Below are positions 22,401-34,800 of a stretch of 60,000 bases of DNA, piece by piece. Made by a program: the position numbers and the translations under genes. Source of the stretch: Antedon mediterranea (Eukaryota; Echinodermata; Crinoidea; Comatulida; Antedonidae); NCBI RefSeq assembly GCF_964355755.1, contig NC_092677.1:26818101-26878100 (forward strand), in the 5' to 3' direction. Within the stretch, counting starts at the first letter, position 1; every line of letters begins with the position of its first letter. The notes under the pieces were generated by a model. That model saw nothing but the letters and a program-made list of their open reading frames with translations. It was not told the origin of the DNA and did not search any database.

Positions 22401-25400
22401 CTCTAGTGTGTGCATTGTGGGAAATGCGTCACTAACACATTTTTCATCCCTCTTTATTTAACCAAAAGGGACTATAGTTAGTATCTAGATTGTAACTTTA
22501 TGCTCTATTATGATATTTAGCAAATTGCACCTTTAACTGGACACTAAAGATCACGGAAAATAGCAGGAAAGCATTGCAGGTTTTATCGGGAGATAGCATT
22601 TTCTATCAAAAATGCCATGCAAACCAAACCATGAAAAAGTCAGCGAACTACCATACGGTTAGTATAAATCATCCATGCTAGTATATTTTTGATTGGATTT
22701 TACATGCTATATTTTGCCAAAATTGATTCTTTCATAAACATGCAGGTAACCTAGAATTAGTATTACTAATTAATATAGCTTTCTCTTAACTGCAAGCATC
22801 AAACTAATTGTATAACTAGCAGGGTTTGGTTGCTCAAAAGACACACCCATTGACTGTGACATCACAACTATTAGCCTGTTGATTGGTGGATTTTCCAGGA
22901 CTATTAGTCTCATCTACGAGAGTCTTTTTACCAGTACCATTTTCTTTTTCCCTGCAGAAGTATCATTATATAAATGCAAACTTTCGAAAAAAAAAACTAA
23001 ATTAACCAAAAAGCATGAGCATTCAGTGGAACTACAGTAAACTTAAAAAAATCTATGTAAGCCACAATTTAATGTCTTGCACAAGAACATTCAAAATAAC
23101 TACCATAGTTATTAGAGTAAACAATTAATTGCCAATAACAAGTGTACATTAAAAAGCAGGTAGTGTAAAATAAATATACAGTAATAATAATGTTCAATTT
23201 AAATAGCGCAAAATACAGGGCGTCTCCAAGCTCTGAACAAAAAATGTAAAAAGCACTAATTAAATAATACTTAATACACATAATATCTCTAAAAAAACAA
23301 CATGAATGACACGATACTCTACTACTAACATCAGTATGAAACTGGAAATCTACTTGGATTTAATTTATTAAGAGAGTCAGTTATATAAATAATAATAATT
23401 AAAATTCCTTAATTAAAACCAGGCAACCACATAGAGGTTAATATAATAGTCAGTCATCTCGTCACCTATCATTACATTATAATAATACATTATAAACTAA
23501 ATACACTAATAAGAAGAATGAATATATGGTTAAAAATGGTTTAAGACATTCATTAAAACGCTAGATCTCTCTTAAGTAAGTACTAAGCAACAACATAGGT
23601 GAATCATAACATTGGATAATCTTACAATCTAATGAAAGGGATGCAAACAACTTTGTGATTAGTTCTAGTAGGTCATTACAAGGAAACAAATGGATTGCAA
23701 AATGTGTTGCATAATGTACTACTAACTATAGACAATTTCAATGAACATATGAATGAGCCCTACATAGGGGCATGCTGAAAGGGCTACTAATGGCCTACAT
23801 ATTGTAGGGGCAACCTAAATGACCCATGAATGCCCTACATAGGGGCACGCTAAAAGGGCTACTAATGGCCTACACACTGTAGGGGCAACCTAAAAGACCC
23901 ATGAATGCCCTACATAGGGGCATGCTAAAAGGGCTACTAATGGCCTACATACTGTAGGCGCAACCTAAAAGACCCATGAATGCCCTACATAGGGGAACGC
24001 TAAAAGGGCTACTAATGGCCTACATACTGTAGGGGCAACCTAAATGACCCATGAATGCCCTACATAGGGGCACGCTAAAAGGGCTACTAATGGCCTACAT
24101 ACTGTAGGGGCAACCTAAAAGACCCATGAATGCCCTACTTAGGGGCACCCTGAAAGACCCATGCCCTTTAGATGTATCTGTTAAAGGCAGAAAAAAAATG
24201 TCAAATTTAGACTGTAGACTATAATGCAAGTCTTTTGATTAGTTAATTCTGATGTGAAACACTTTGTCACCTAAGTTATAATATATATAAATCATTATTA
24301 TTATATAAAAACAATGCTGTTTACACGCCACTGCTGGACGTCAAGAAAACTCAAATAGCACAGTGAATCCTGTAAAAGCAATGTAGACGTGGCAGACAGA
24401 ATTGGTTACCAACTACCAAGATATGTCAACAGTCATACTATGCAAAAGGAACCATGCTGCTGATCACTGCTAAAGTTAAATACTACAACCACCATAGTGG
24501 CCAAGGATCCTATGTAATGGTCCTATGTAATGTGGGACCAGACATAGTGACAGAGGATCCTATGTAATGTGGGACCAGACATAGTGACAGAGGATCCTAT
24601 GTAATGTGGGACCAGACATAGTGACAGAGGATCCTATGTAATGTGGGACCAGACATAGTGGCAGAGGATCCTATGTAATGTGGGACCAGACATAGTGGCA
24701 GAGGATCCTATGTAATGTGGGACCAGACATAGTGACAGAGGATCCTATGTAATGTGGGACCAGACATAGTGACAGAGGATCCTATGTAATGTGGGACCAG
24801 ACATAGTGGCTGAGGATCCTATGTAATGTAGGACCAGACATAGTGGCCGAGGATCTTATGTAATGTGGGACCAGACATAGTGGCTGAGGATCCTATGTAA
24901 TGTAGGACCATAGTGGCCAAGAATCCTATGTAATGTAGGACCAGACATAGTGGCTGAGGATCCTATGTAATGTAGGACCATAGTGGCCAAGGATCCTATG
25001 TAATGTGGGACCAGACATAGTGGCTGAGGATCCTATGTAATGTGCATTCAATACAAGTTCTGTCTACTTACTCGCCAAGTTCCACTTCAGTTGCTTTCGT
25101 TCCTGGTGCCTGTCGTCCACAGCAATGCACGCATAGACACATGGTCATTCCGCAGTCGTTTACAATACAACACGAGATGTCGACAACAATTAATACGATT
25201 AAGAACGCCGCAATTACGATGCCAATGATGGTTCCCTTTTCTAAACCTACAGATTCTGCCGGTTTAACTGCAAATTGAAAAACAGTTCTCAATAAATTAC
25301 TAATGCTCAAAGTTCAAAATTAAAACACTACTTAAGAACCAGTAAACTTTGTATGCTGTCTCCCAACATCTTTTTATACATTATATCGTATGTATTGAAG

Positions 25401-25835
25401 AAAAAATAATTCTGTTTACTTGTTCTTACATACAAACAAAATTATACAGCTGTTCGCAATTTTGGACAGAGTGTGATATAATTATTTATAACAATTTAAT
25501 TAATATTGATAGGGAGCTAAAAAGGAGATTAGGAAAGGAAGATGTAAATCAACATTTTCAAAAAGCACTTCTACACATGCTTGTATATATTGTGCACATA
25601 AATCAAAAGATTATATGATAAGCCAACAGTTTAATTTGTGAATTTATTAGTGGGGGGAAAAAACTCAAAAAGCATTCTAGAGCAAAACTCCCGAGGTTAC
25701 ACACGCCAAACAAAAACATGAGTGTTGACGCTTCGGGTATGTGTAAACTCTGGAATACAGCTAGGTGATGTGAAAAGGGTATTTTGACACGCTTGGGTTA
25801 GGTCCGGTTTTTATGAAGTCTGGAATTATAATAAT

Positions 25836-25871
<36 letters not shown>

Positions 25872-28800
25872 TTAGGTATTTGTATAGCGCAAGAATCAAC
25901 TAAACCGAAGTAAAAATCAAAGGCGCTAATATATTGGATGTTAAAAAGATGCGTTTTAAGTTCTTTTTTAAAAATAGCAATAGAAGTTGATTTAGTATTA
26001 ATTATTAGTATTATTCGCCATTGTGGGACCATAAGAACTTCCAATTAAAGTTACCTCTGTGCTAAATACAAGTACGATAATCTAATATTGTACAACAATA
26101 CTATGTAATAATGTATACACTACACATATAGATAACAACATACAGTAATACCGTAAAACCTCGAAAAGAAGCCCATGGGCTTCTTCTTTTTTTAGTGCTC
26201 TTGGATGGGCTTCTTTTCGAGATGGGCTTCTTTTCAAGATGGGCTTCTTTTTCGAGAGTACTTTTGGAAACTGTAGAGGGGGCTTTTTTTCGAAATGAAT
26301 GCTATAAATTATGTGAATTTCTACTACAATAATGTGAGATATTTTTTCAACCATGAAATTATGTTTAATATACCAATTAAAAAACAAAAAAACAGTCCTA
26401 TGATTCACCATCAAATACAATAATTTCCATACTATTACTATCTTGGGGGGCTTCATTTCGAGATGGGCTTCTTTTGTAGAGGGGGGGGGGGGGGCTTCTT
26501 TTTGAGGTTTTACAGTATAATGCTATGTACTAAGACCAGAATTAGAAAGAAACCAATCACAAAGAAAACATCTAATTATTAATACATCGTGAGGTGGTGT
26601 GTTGTGCAACACATTACTTACATAAAATGTGATTATTGGTATATTATCAGCAGGAAAAAATGAAAAAAAAAATAATAACTAAATAAGCATTGGTACAATT
26701 GCCAGATTTTGTTTATGGTTCCTCGACGATTGTATAGATTACAAATTCACCTTCATTTGATAACATTTTAAAAGAACAAAATCAGACTCCCCAACCGCTC
26801 CAACAATTCTATTCTATTTTTAGATCTAGATTTGGTTGTTGTGTTAGGTGGTACAATCACAGTTTCAAAATTATCTGCCTCCACCAGAATGGATTTTCAG
26901 CACATTTTCACTCACTTCTAAAATCTAACCTATTTTAATAATTTAGACTTTTAGCACTGCGAGACATCAATAAACAGCGCTTTAAAAATGTTATTATTAT
27001 CACTTATGCTATAATTGTTATTATTATAAATTATTAATGGCAAGTGGGACGAGAGTTACATTAGAAGGAAAAAACCAACCAGAAACCAGAATAATATCTA
27101 TAGTATTAATACATAGGCTGATTGATTATGTGTAACACGTTACTTACATGAAATTGGTATAACCCAGCAGCATAGGCCACGGAAAAAAAAAATGAAATTG
27201 AATGAAAAAAACAAAAAAAAGTATGGGTGCAAATTGTACAAAACACATATTTAAAAATCAACTGAAAATGAATGAATGATAATGATATGATTTAATTTAT
27301 GCAGAATCTTAAAAAAAAAAAAAAATTAGTATGGTTATCAATATCATAACATTAGAATGGAGAATAATTTCATTCTGCATGTTAGGCCCAAATAATCTGA
27401 GAAAGAAAAACCTGTGGTATCACCATCATCAGATGCTGGCGTTGTCTGTCTCTGCAACGGTGATGGGGTAGAATTTTGTTTTGTTGTTGATGTTGAGGTG
27501 CTGAATTCCCCAGCTGGTTTCAAAACGGTAGGAGAAAAATTTAGTTATTGTAATAATTGTTAAAACATTACAATGGTGTATCCCTTAGGGTGTTTTGTTC
27601 ACAGGTCACACACACACACACAAGTCACAAATCAGTTTATTTGATCCATAAAGAAAAAAAATACCAAGCTAAAAATACACAAAAGGACCAGGGAGACTTC
27701 CATTAAGGCCAAAAGCCACATGCATTGAAGCCACCCAAACATTTGAAATAATATAGGTCACTCATCTTAGAACCTATATTGCAAGGAGGTGAATACATGG
27801 TAATATTACCTGATGCACTCGAACCAGTCACGTATGCAACTATACATTATGCCCAGCAGGCATGTAAAAATGAATGAATGTTAATGTGGCTTTCTAAATG
27901 AAACATGGCGGGTCTCTGAAATAGTATGGATGGGCTTTTAAAATTAAGGAAAACGTAAGTTTTTAACATTAATGTTTTTGCTTTACATTCTTATATATAT
28001 TTTCTGACTTGTACCATACATTCAGCATTGAAGTAATTAACCATGTTGTTTTTGTTGTTTATTTACGATGAATTGCGGTTATTCTGATATTAACGTATAG
28101 TATATATTATCTACATTACATCGTACACCAGGCAGCATGAATTGTGGTTATTCTGATATTAACGTATAGTATATATTATCTACATTACATCGTACAACAG
28201 GCAGCATAAATTGCGGTTATTCTGATATTAACGTATAGTATATATTATCTACATTACATCGTACACCAGGCAGCATGAATTGCGGTTATTCTGATATTAA
28301 CGTATAGTATATATTATCTACATTACATCGTACCACCAGGCAGCATCCTCATTGAAAAATTTTGATTAGCAATTTTTAGTTGAATTTAAATACATAGATT
28401 TGCATTGTGTTTTTTGGTGTAAAAAAATAAAATTTAAAATTTGATGGCACTTGTCATTTAATACGTCAATTAAATTTCATATTTTATATTAATAATTAAA
28501 ATTGTTATTTTATTAAATTCAAGCACTAAAATGGTGAAAAAATTCTAATATTTAAAATTTTAGTAATGTTATTTAATATTTAATTGGAATCAAATGGCAT
28601 ACATTTTCCTTATTTTCCATCATCATCATGTTTTTAATAATTCTGAAATTTTTCAAGCAATCAGTACTCAATGATAAAACAGATATCGGACACTAAAATA
28701 AAAACTTACCCGTTGGTAAATTCTTCTTTCCTGCTGTTTTAAACGCAATAATGTCCCTGTTCCCGTCTCCAAGAGTGCTACTGGCCCATATTTCCACTTT

Positions 28801-31800
28801 ATAATCCGTAGCTTTCTCAAGTTCTGCAATTATGTGTTTCCTGTATTCTTTATCTACCTTCTGAACCGAACTTTTGTCACCGTTTTCGATAACCTCATTT
28901 GGTCGATTAGGCTGTAAAGGAATCCCAACACAATCGTTAAATATCATAATTGAACTTAGATAGAACGATAAATCGTCACTTTAAGACATGTTGCCGTGCT
29001 GAACAAATAATTTGTTGAATATGCAATTTTAAAAACACTTTAAATTGGAATTTTAAAAATCCAAAATTATTTCATCTTGCGAGGAACAAAGTTATACTTA
29101 CATCATATTCCCAATATTGGATATAGTAAGCTTCAATCTCAGCACCACCATTGTCAGCTGGTTCTTCCCATTCAAGTGTATACTCGGTTTCCGATTCAGA
29201 TGTTTGTGGACTGGTAATTTTAGGGGCGTATGGTGGCCCTATTTTTACACAAAAAAAAGGAGGAGAAAATGAGTTGCCATAAACTAGTATTCATGCCATG
29301 TCGAGTGGCCGAGCGGTTAAGACGGGGGCGCCGCAAACCATAACTTTACAATCGGCACAAGTTCTAGACAATCTGGTCTTCTCGGACAAAGATTTAAAAC
29401 TGGAGGTTCAGTGCACACATCTGGCTTGGGTTCACTTTAAAGAACCCAGTAAATCTTTCGGGGTTAACCCGGTGTACGGGTCAATTCAGCCCCTGTCCCT
29501 GTAGACAATGGGTGCCGTTTGGTGGCAGCACTCGACACAAAGAGGAGTAGAAAGTTGTGGTATGTGTCATCCACACCCGGTGCGCAATTCAGGCCAGTAG
29601 GCTGCAAGTCAGGTTATTGTTGATATATATATATGGTGCTGTTTTAGCCTCTGTCCGCACTATCAAACTTTGTGACAAAAATTTGATGTGCCCATATACG
29701 GGTATGATGATGTCATATCACTACCATGTTTGGGCATATCACTACCATGTTTGGGCATATCACTACCATGTTTGGGCATATCACTACCATGTTTGGGCAT
29801 ATCACTCCCATGTTTGGGCATATCAGTACCATGTTTGGACATACAGTACAGAAAGAAAATACTGCAACTTTACCTACGAAGTAGCTTCGTAGATAGAACG
29901 TAGGCTACGTTGTTGGCTTCGTAGGTTCCATTGTTTGGCTTCGTAACCTCAATAAACAACTTTCAATGAGCTACGTTCTGAACTTCGTAGGGAGTTCGTA
30001 ACCTAAATAAACAACCCTACGATGTTCTTAGTGAAGTAAGGTGTGAAATTAATGTGTTAAATTTAATTGGCGGAGGACAAAGTTGTAAATTAATAAAAAA
30101 TAAATAATATTTTTTAATCGTAATATTTTCCTTCGTGCGTGTTTACCTACTCAACGGCGAATATAAATATAAATTTCCCACGATGTATAACGAGAGAGAC
30201 ACGATCCAACACAGGTGAACCGCAACGAACAGGCCAACTAATTATAATAAACATAATATAGCGAACGTCCCATCCAGAAACGATGCCGAGAAAAAAAGAT
30301 CGTAAACAATTCATTCTAAATATAGCATCAGGACGTTCAATCGGTCGCTCAAAAAGACTGCCGACAGAAGACCGTAATTAATACAGACCTAGTTTTTTTT
30401 TGGTCACATGGCATGAAACGCGATACTCTCTGCTTACCGCAATCTCTCACATGTTTTTTTTTACTCAGTACGAGCTCGACGAGAGGGTGACTACCGTCTG
30501 ACGACGATAAAACAGTAATTAAGATTGTGTACCTGGATTTTGTGTCACATGACATGAAACATAATACTCTCTCTACTGTGCTCAGCTCACATGTTTTTTC
30601 ACCTCCAAATTCTGGTCGGGCCTTTTTCTTTATACATGTCGTAATCATTTTAAAAAAGGCCTATTTATGTATGTTAAATCTTAATATGGAATATATATTT
30701 ATTTTGCATATATTTTGTTGGTTTCCTAGCGTAGGTGTCGTTGTTTTTATAATTCGCTAACCCAACAAGGTAGGAATAAATAATTTATAGTGTAGGCCGC
30801 CGAAACAGGCTAGGCCTAGCCTCGACTCTCTCTACGTGAGCTGAGGTCCACCGGCCCGATGTCGTTTCGTCGGCGGATTTCCGTCCAAATTAGGATAACC
30901 GATGCGTAGGGCGGCTACAAAAATTGACCTACTATCTTTAGGTAGGATTTAATTAGCAAACAATACATTGTTTGTTTGCATTGTCCATGCTTCTACGAAC
31001 CACCCTACGATCGAGGCGTAGCCTAGATTTCATAAAAATACATCGTAGGCTACGAACAATACATTGTAGGTAGGAGAGAACAATACATCGTAGGCTACGA
31101 ACAATACATCGTAGGAGAGAACAATACATCGTAGGCTACAAACAATACATCGTAGGCTACAAACAATACATCGTAGGAGAGAACAATGACCTACGTTCTA
31201 CCTACGTTCTACCTACGAAAGCCTACGCGTAGATACGAAGCAGTAATTTCTTTCTGTACTGTATCACTACCATATTTAGGCACATTGATAGTGTAGACAT
31301 GGCATGGATTGAAATATTTATGGTACTTACTACTAGATAGTGTTCTGCCAATTACTTCTTCACTTTGTTCTCCTAAGATGTATTCATTCTTAGCAGCTAC
31401 TTGGATTTTGTATGGTTTTTCAGAGTCGAGTCCTTCGATTACATACCTTTCAAAATCTTCATCATCTTCATTTTCTGATAAAGTAACGATAAAAGAAAAA
31501 TAAAACACACAAACGTTGGAGACCATACTATATCAATGTTATTGAATAATAAGGTTTATTGCAAATAGCTTAATTTTGTGAGGAACGTCATTGCACAATG
31601 CATGATGGGAGAGTTTGGGAGCAAACGTCACGACGCGTACGTACAAACAACAAATAACGTATGTACGCGTCATGACGTTTTCTCCCAAGCCCTTCCCACC
31701 ATGTGTCGCACACGCTATTTGTGATAAACTTAATGGGAAATGAAATAACCCTTTAAGCTCGGTACGCACTTATATGAATCAACCGAACTGTCGCTTGTTG

Positions 31801-34800
31801 CAACTAACTGGAATTAACATGTGTTGTGCCTACGTCATTGCCCAAGTGGGAACCAAACAGCATTTATTTAAGCAATAGACTTACTGTAATCAAACACTTC
31901 ATATTTAACCACCTCCTCACCCCTGCTTTCAAACTTCCAGGTGATATTGTATGAGATTATGTCAAGTCCACCCGTATATTCAGGCTCTTCTATTCGTAGT
32001 GTGATCGAAGTAGGTCTGTTCGTGTCAACTTCAACGTTAGGCGCATCTGGAGCACCTACAATTCAAACAACATTTAAAATATCAATACAATTTTTGTAGT
32101 TTGCATCAAGTCATTCACTTCTGACAAAGAAATTAAAAAATATGATTTTGCTTATTAAAACGACAAAATAAACAGTTAAATTTAACCAAAAACGTATTAC
32201 GACTTCCGGAAAATATTTTTCTGGAGGTTTGTGTTTCGCCATTTCCCTCGTACCTTTCCCCCTAAATTTCAGTACTGTACAATATGTATAATCTGTATTA
32301 CATGCGATGCCTTTATCATATGCCATAAGACAAAACATAGATTTACACTGTATTAGTATTAGCTTATGTGGATATCACTACCATATTTAAACATATCACT
32401 ACCATATTTAAACATATCACTACCATATTTAAACATATCACTACCATATTTAAACATATCACTACCATATTTAAACATATCACTACCATATTTAAACATA
32501 TCACTACCATATTTAAACATATCACTACCATATTTAAACATATCACTACCATATTTAAACATATCACTACCATATTTAAGCATATTACTACCATATTGGG
32601 GCACATCACACTTTTTTTGTCAAACTAGTTTGATAGTGTAGACAGAGCTTAACATAAAAACAAATCTTCTTACCTGCAGATCTGAAGTCTATATTGTGCT
32701 GTGCAACTTGTTCAACTACATCTATTACATTATATGCATAACATGTGTACACTGAAAAATCTTCTGATTTCCCTGGAGTGAACTGAAAGACAAAAGAGTA
32801 AGATTATATTGTTTGAAGGCTTTCGTGGAAAAATTAATATGTTGGTCATCGTCAGAAGTGAGAATGGAGATGTTAATTAATTACGTTAATAGAGAGTTTA
32901 CGAAACACGACGGAGAGGGACGACGACGGATTACCAGTGCGCGCTGATGCGTGAAAAGCTGGTTGTCGTCCACTTTAAAAAGTTCGTTTACGATACGCGA
33001 TGGGACGACGACGTCGCGTCACGCTCGGCTTGATATGTTTGTAAACAATCATCATGGCGTTCGTACAAAATGCATTAAATATCGCACTTTACGATGATAT
33101 AATTGACCCTGAGGAGTATTTACTTTTGTATGATTTTAATAAATGCATAAATGTACAGTACAAAGATTACAATAATTTTAATCTTGCATCGTACAATGAC
33201 GACGAATGCAACATGTTTTTCAGGTAAGTCACCACCAACCAATCATTAGTAGGGCCTAAGTAAAGCCTAATCTAGTAAAGCCTATATTTTATGAAAGCAA
33301 ATAGCTGATAGTAGGTCTAAATTCAATTGAATTTACGTCAATAAGTTCATTACTAATAAAAGTAGTGTAATTTGATAATTAAAAACAAAAATTTAATTAA
33401 ATTAATTATTTATTTGTAGGCCTAACCAAATATACATACTTTGGGCAGCTAATTGAGAAGTCATTGTTTGTGTTTTTTATTCGTGCACTGTGAACTGCAA
33501 AACAGCAATTTTGCAGTTGTCTTCTACCAGACGACAACTGGTGAAATTACTTACGCAGGCGCAGTGTTGCCAGTGGGCGTGGCTATCACTGTCAATCACT
33601 CGTTGTCTGAGCTCCCGTCGTGTTTTGTAAACTCTCTAATTAATATACGTTGTGTACCACAAACTTTATAATCAACATAATTACTCCTCATTGATAAGTA
33701 ACAATAGACAGGGGACTGATGGTCTTAACTCCCCGATTAAAGCCGGCGTTATCAGATAGACAGTCTTACTAAAGCCACCCCTGTTAGACCATTGCTATAA
33801 AACAGTCTTAGATAAGACCGCATAATGTAACAAATTGAGCGCGTACAGTAACAAATCAAGGGCTTACTTTAAGCGTAGAACACTAAATAAGGTAATGTTG
33901 GTCACGCTTGTCCAATTCACAATCATAACAGTACGTACATTTATACGCGAGAAAATCTATTCTAGGCCTATGTAAGAATAAAATCACCGTTATCATTTGA
34001 TTTAATACTTAAAACTCGTTAAATTGGTTGTCTTTCAATAATACGTATAAGCAAAGAAGACTCCTTCGTGTAGGCTTTAATTTTAAAGACCGTTTGCAGG
34101 TTAGACCGCAATTTAGCAATGGTCTATAATAAAGACTACTTGCTACACCTTTCGACTGGAAATTAGCCATTCGTGAAGATATTAACTCCGCGGCCGGTTT
34201 CATTACACAAATATTTGAACAGTTCGGGGTTACTGAAATACCTACTATTAGAAGATTTACGGTATACAAGATTTAGTAATACGAATGAGATAAATCAACT
34301 TTAAATTGCCGGATGAAAGTTAGAAGTAACTTACAGAGACGCTGCTGGCACCATCCGCTGTACTGAAAACGGTAAAAACGGGATCAGAGATATCCGTTAA
34401 ATTGGTCACCTGGGTATTACGTTTAATTACCCAATAATATTGGGCTGGTGGGTTTGCTAGCCAATAGCATGTCAACGTCATCTCGTTTCCAATCCACCCC
34501 GTATACGCTCCCTGCTGATCTTGTCTCTTCTTGTCAATCACTGGAGGAACTGAAATGTACAAATCATTATATTTACTACAAAAATCAATATGTGGCAGAA
34601 ATAAAAATAATGTTAAATTATTGTTAAATAATTCAAGATTTATATTGGTGAAATAAATACTTCTATTTTTAAAAATTGACGATAAATAAGTATACCAAAT
34701 TATGGAACAAACACCAGATTTCCAGTGTTGTATCTCCACACACTATCTACTTCCTAAGTATTATAGAAATATTTAAAATGTGATGTGCCCATATATGGAC

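Noticed and set aside
23755-25040. CRISPR-like arrays of repeats and spacers
   Set aside because: Units are head-to-tail without unique spacers, inside an animal gene; they are minisatellites.
26082-26456. Minus-strand Lys-rich frame of 124 codons
   Set aside because: It lies inside the TA-flanked MITE and its basic part is a translation of the GGGCTTCTTTT repeats.
29298-29345. Possible functional tRNA gene (GAGTGGCCGAGCGGTTAAG)
   Set aside because: Only the 5' half fits a tRNA; the body is shared with another SINE copy and no complete cloverleaf is present.
30349-30648. Minus-strand frame of 99 codons in the 1.4-kb element (and its copy near 44063)
   Set aside because: It contains two diverged versions of the same internal repeat and no transposase motif; the copy in the second element is broken differently.
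32359-32641. Four overlapping repeat frames (NMVVICL, KYGSDMF types)
   Set aside because: They are translations of the 21-bp array inside a foldback MITE.
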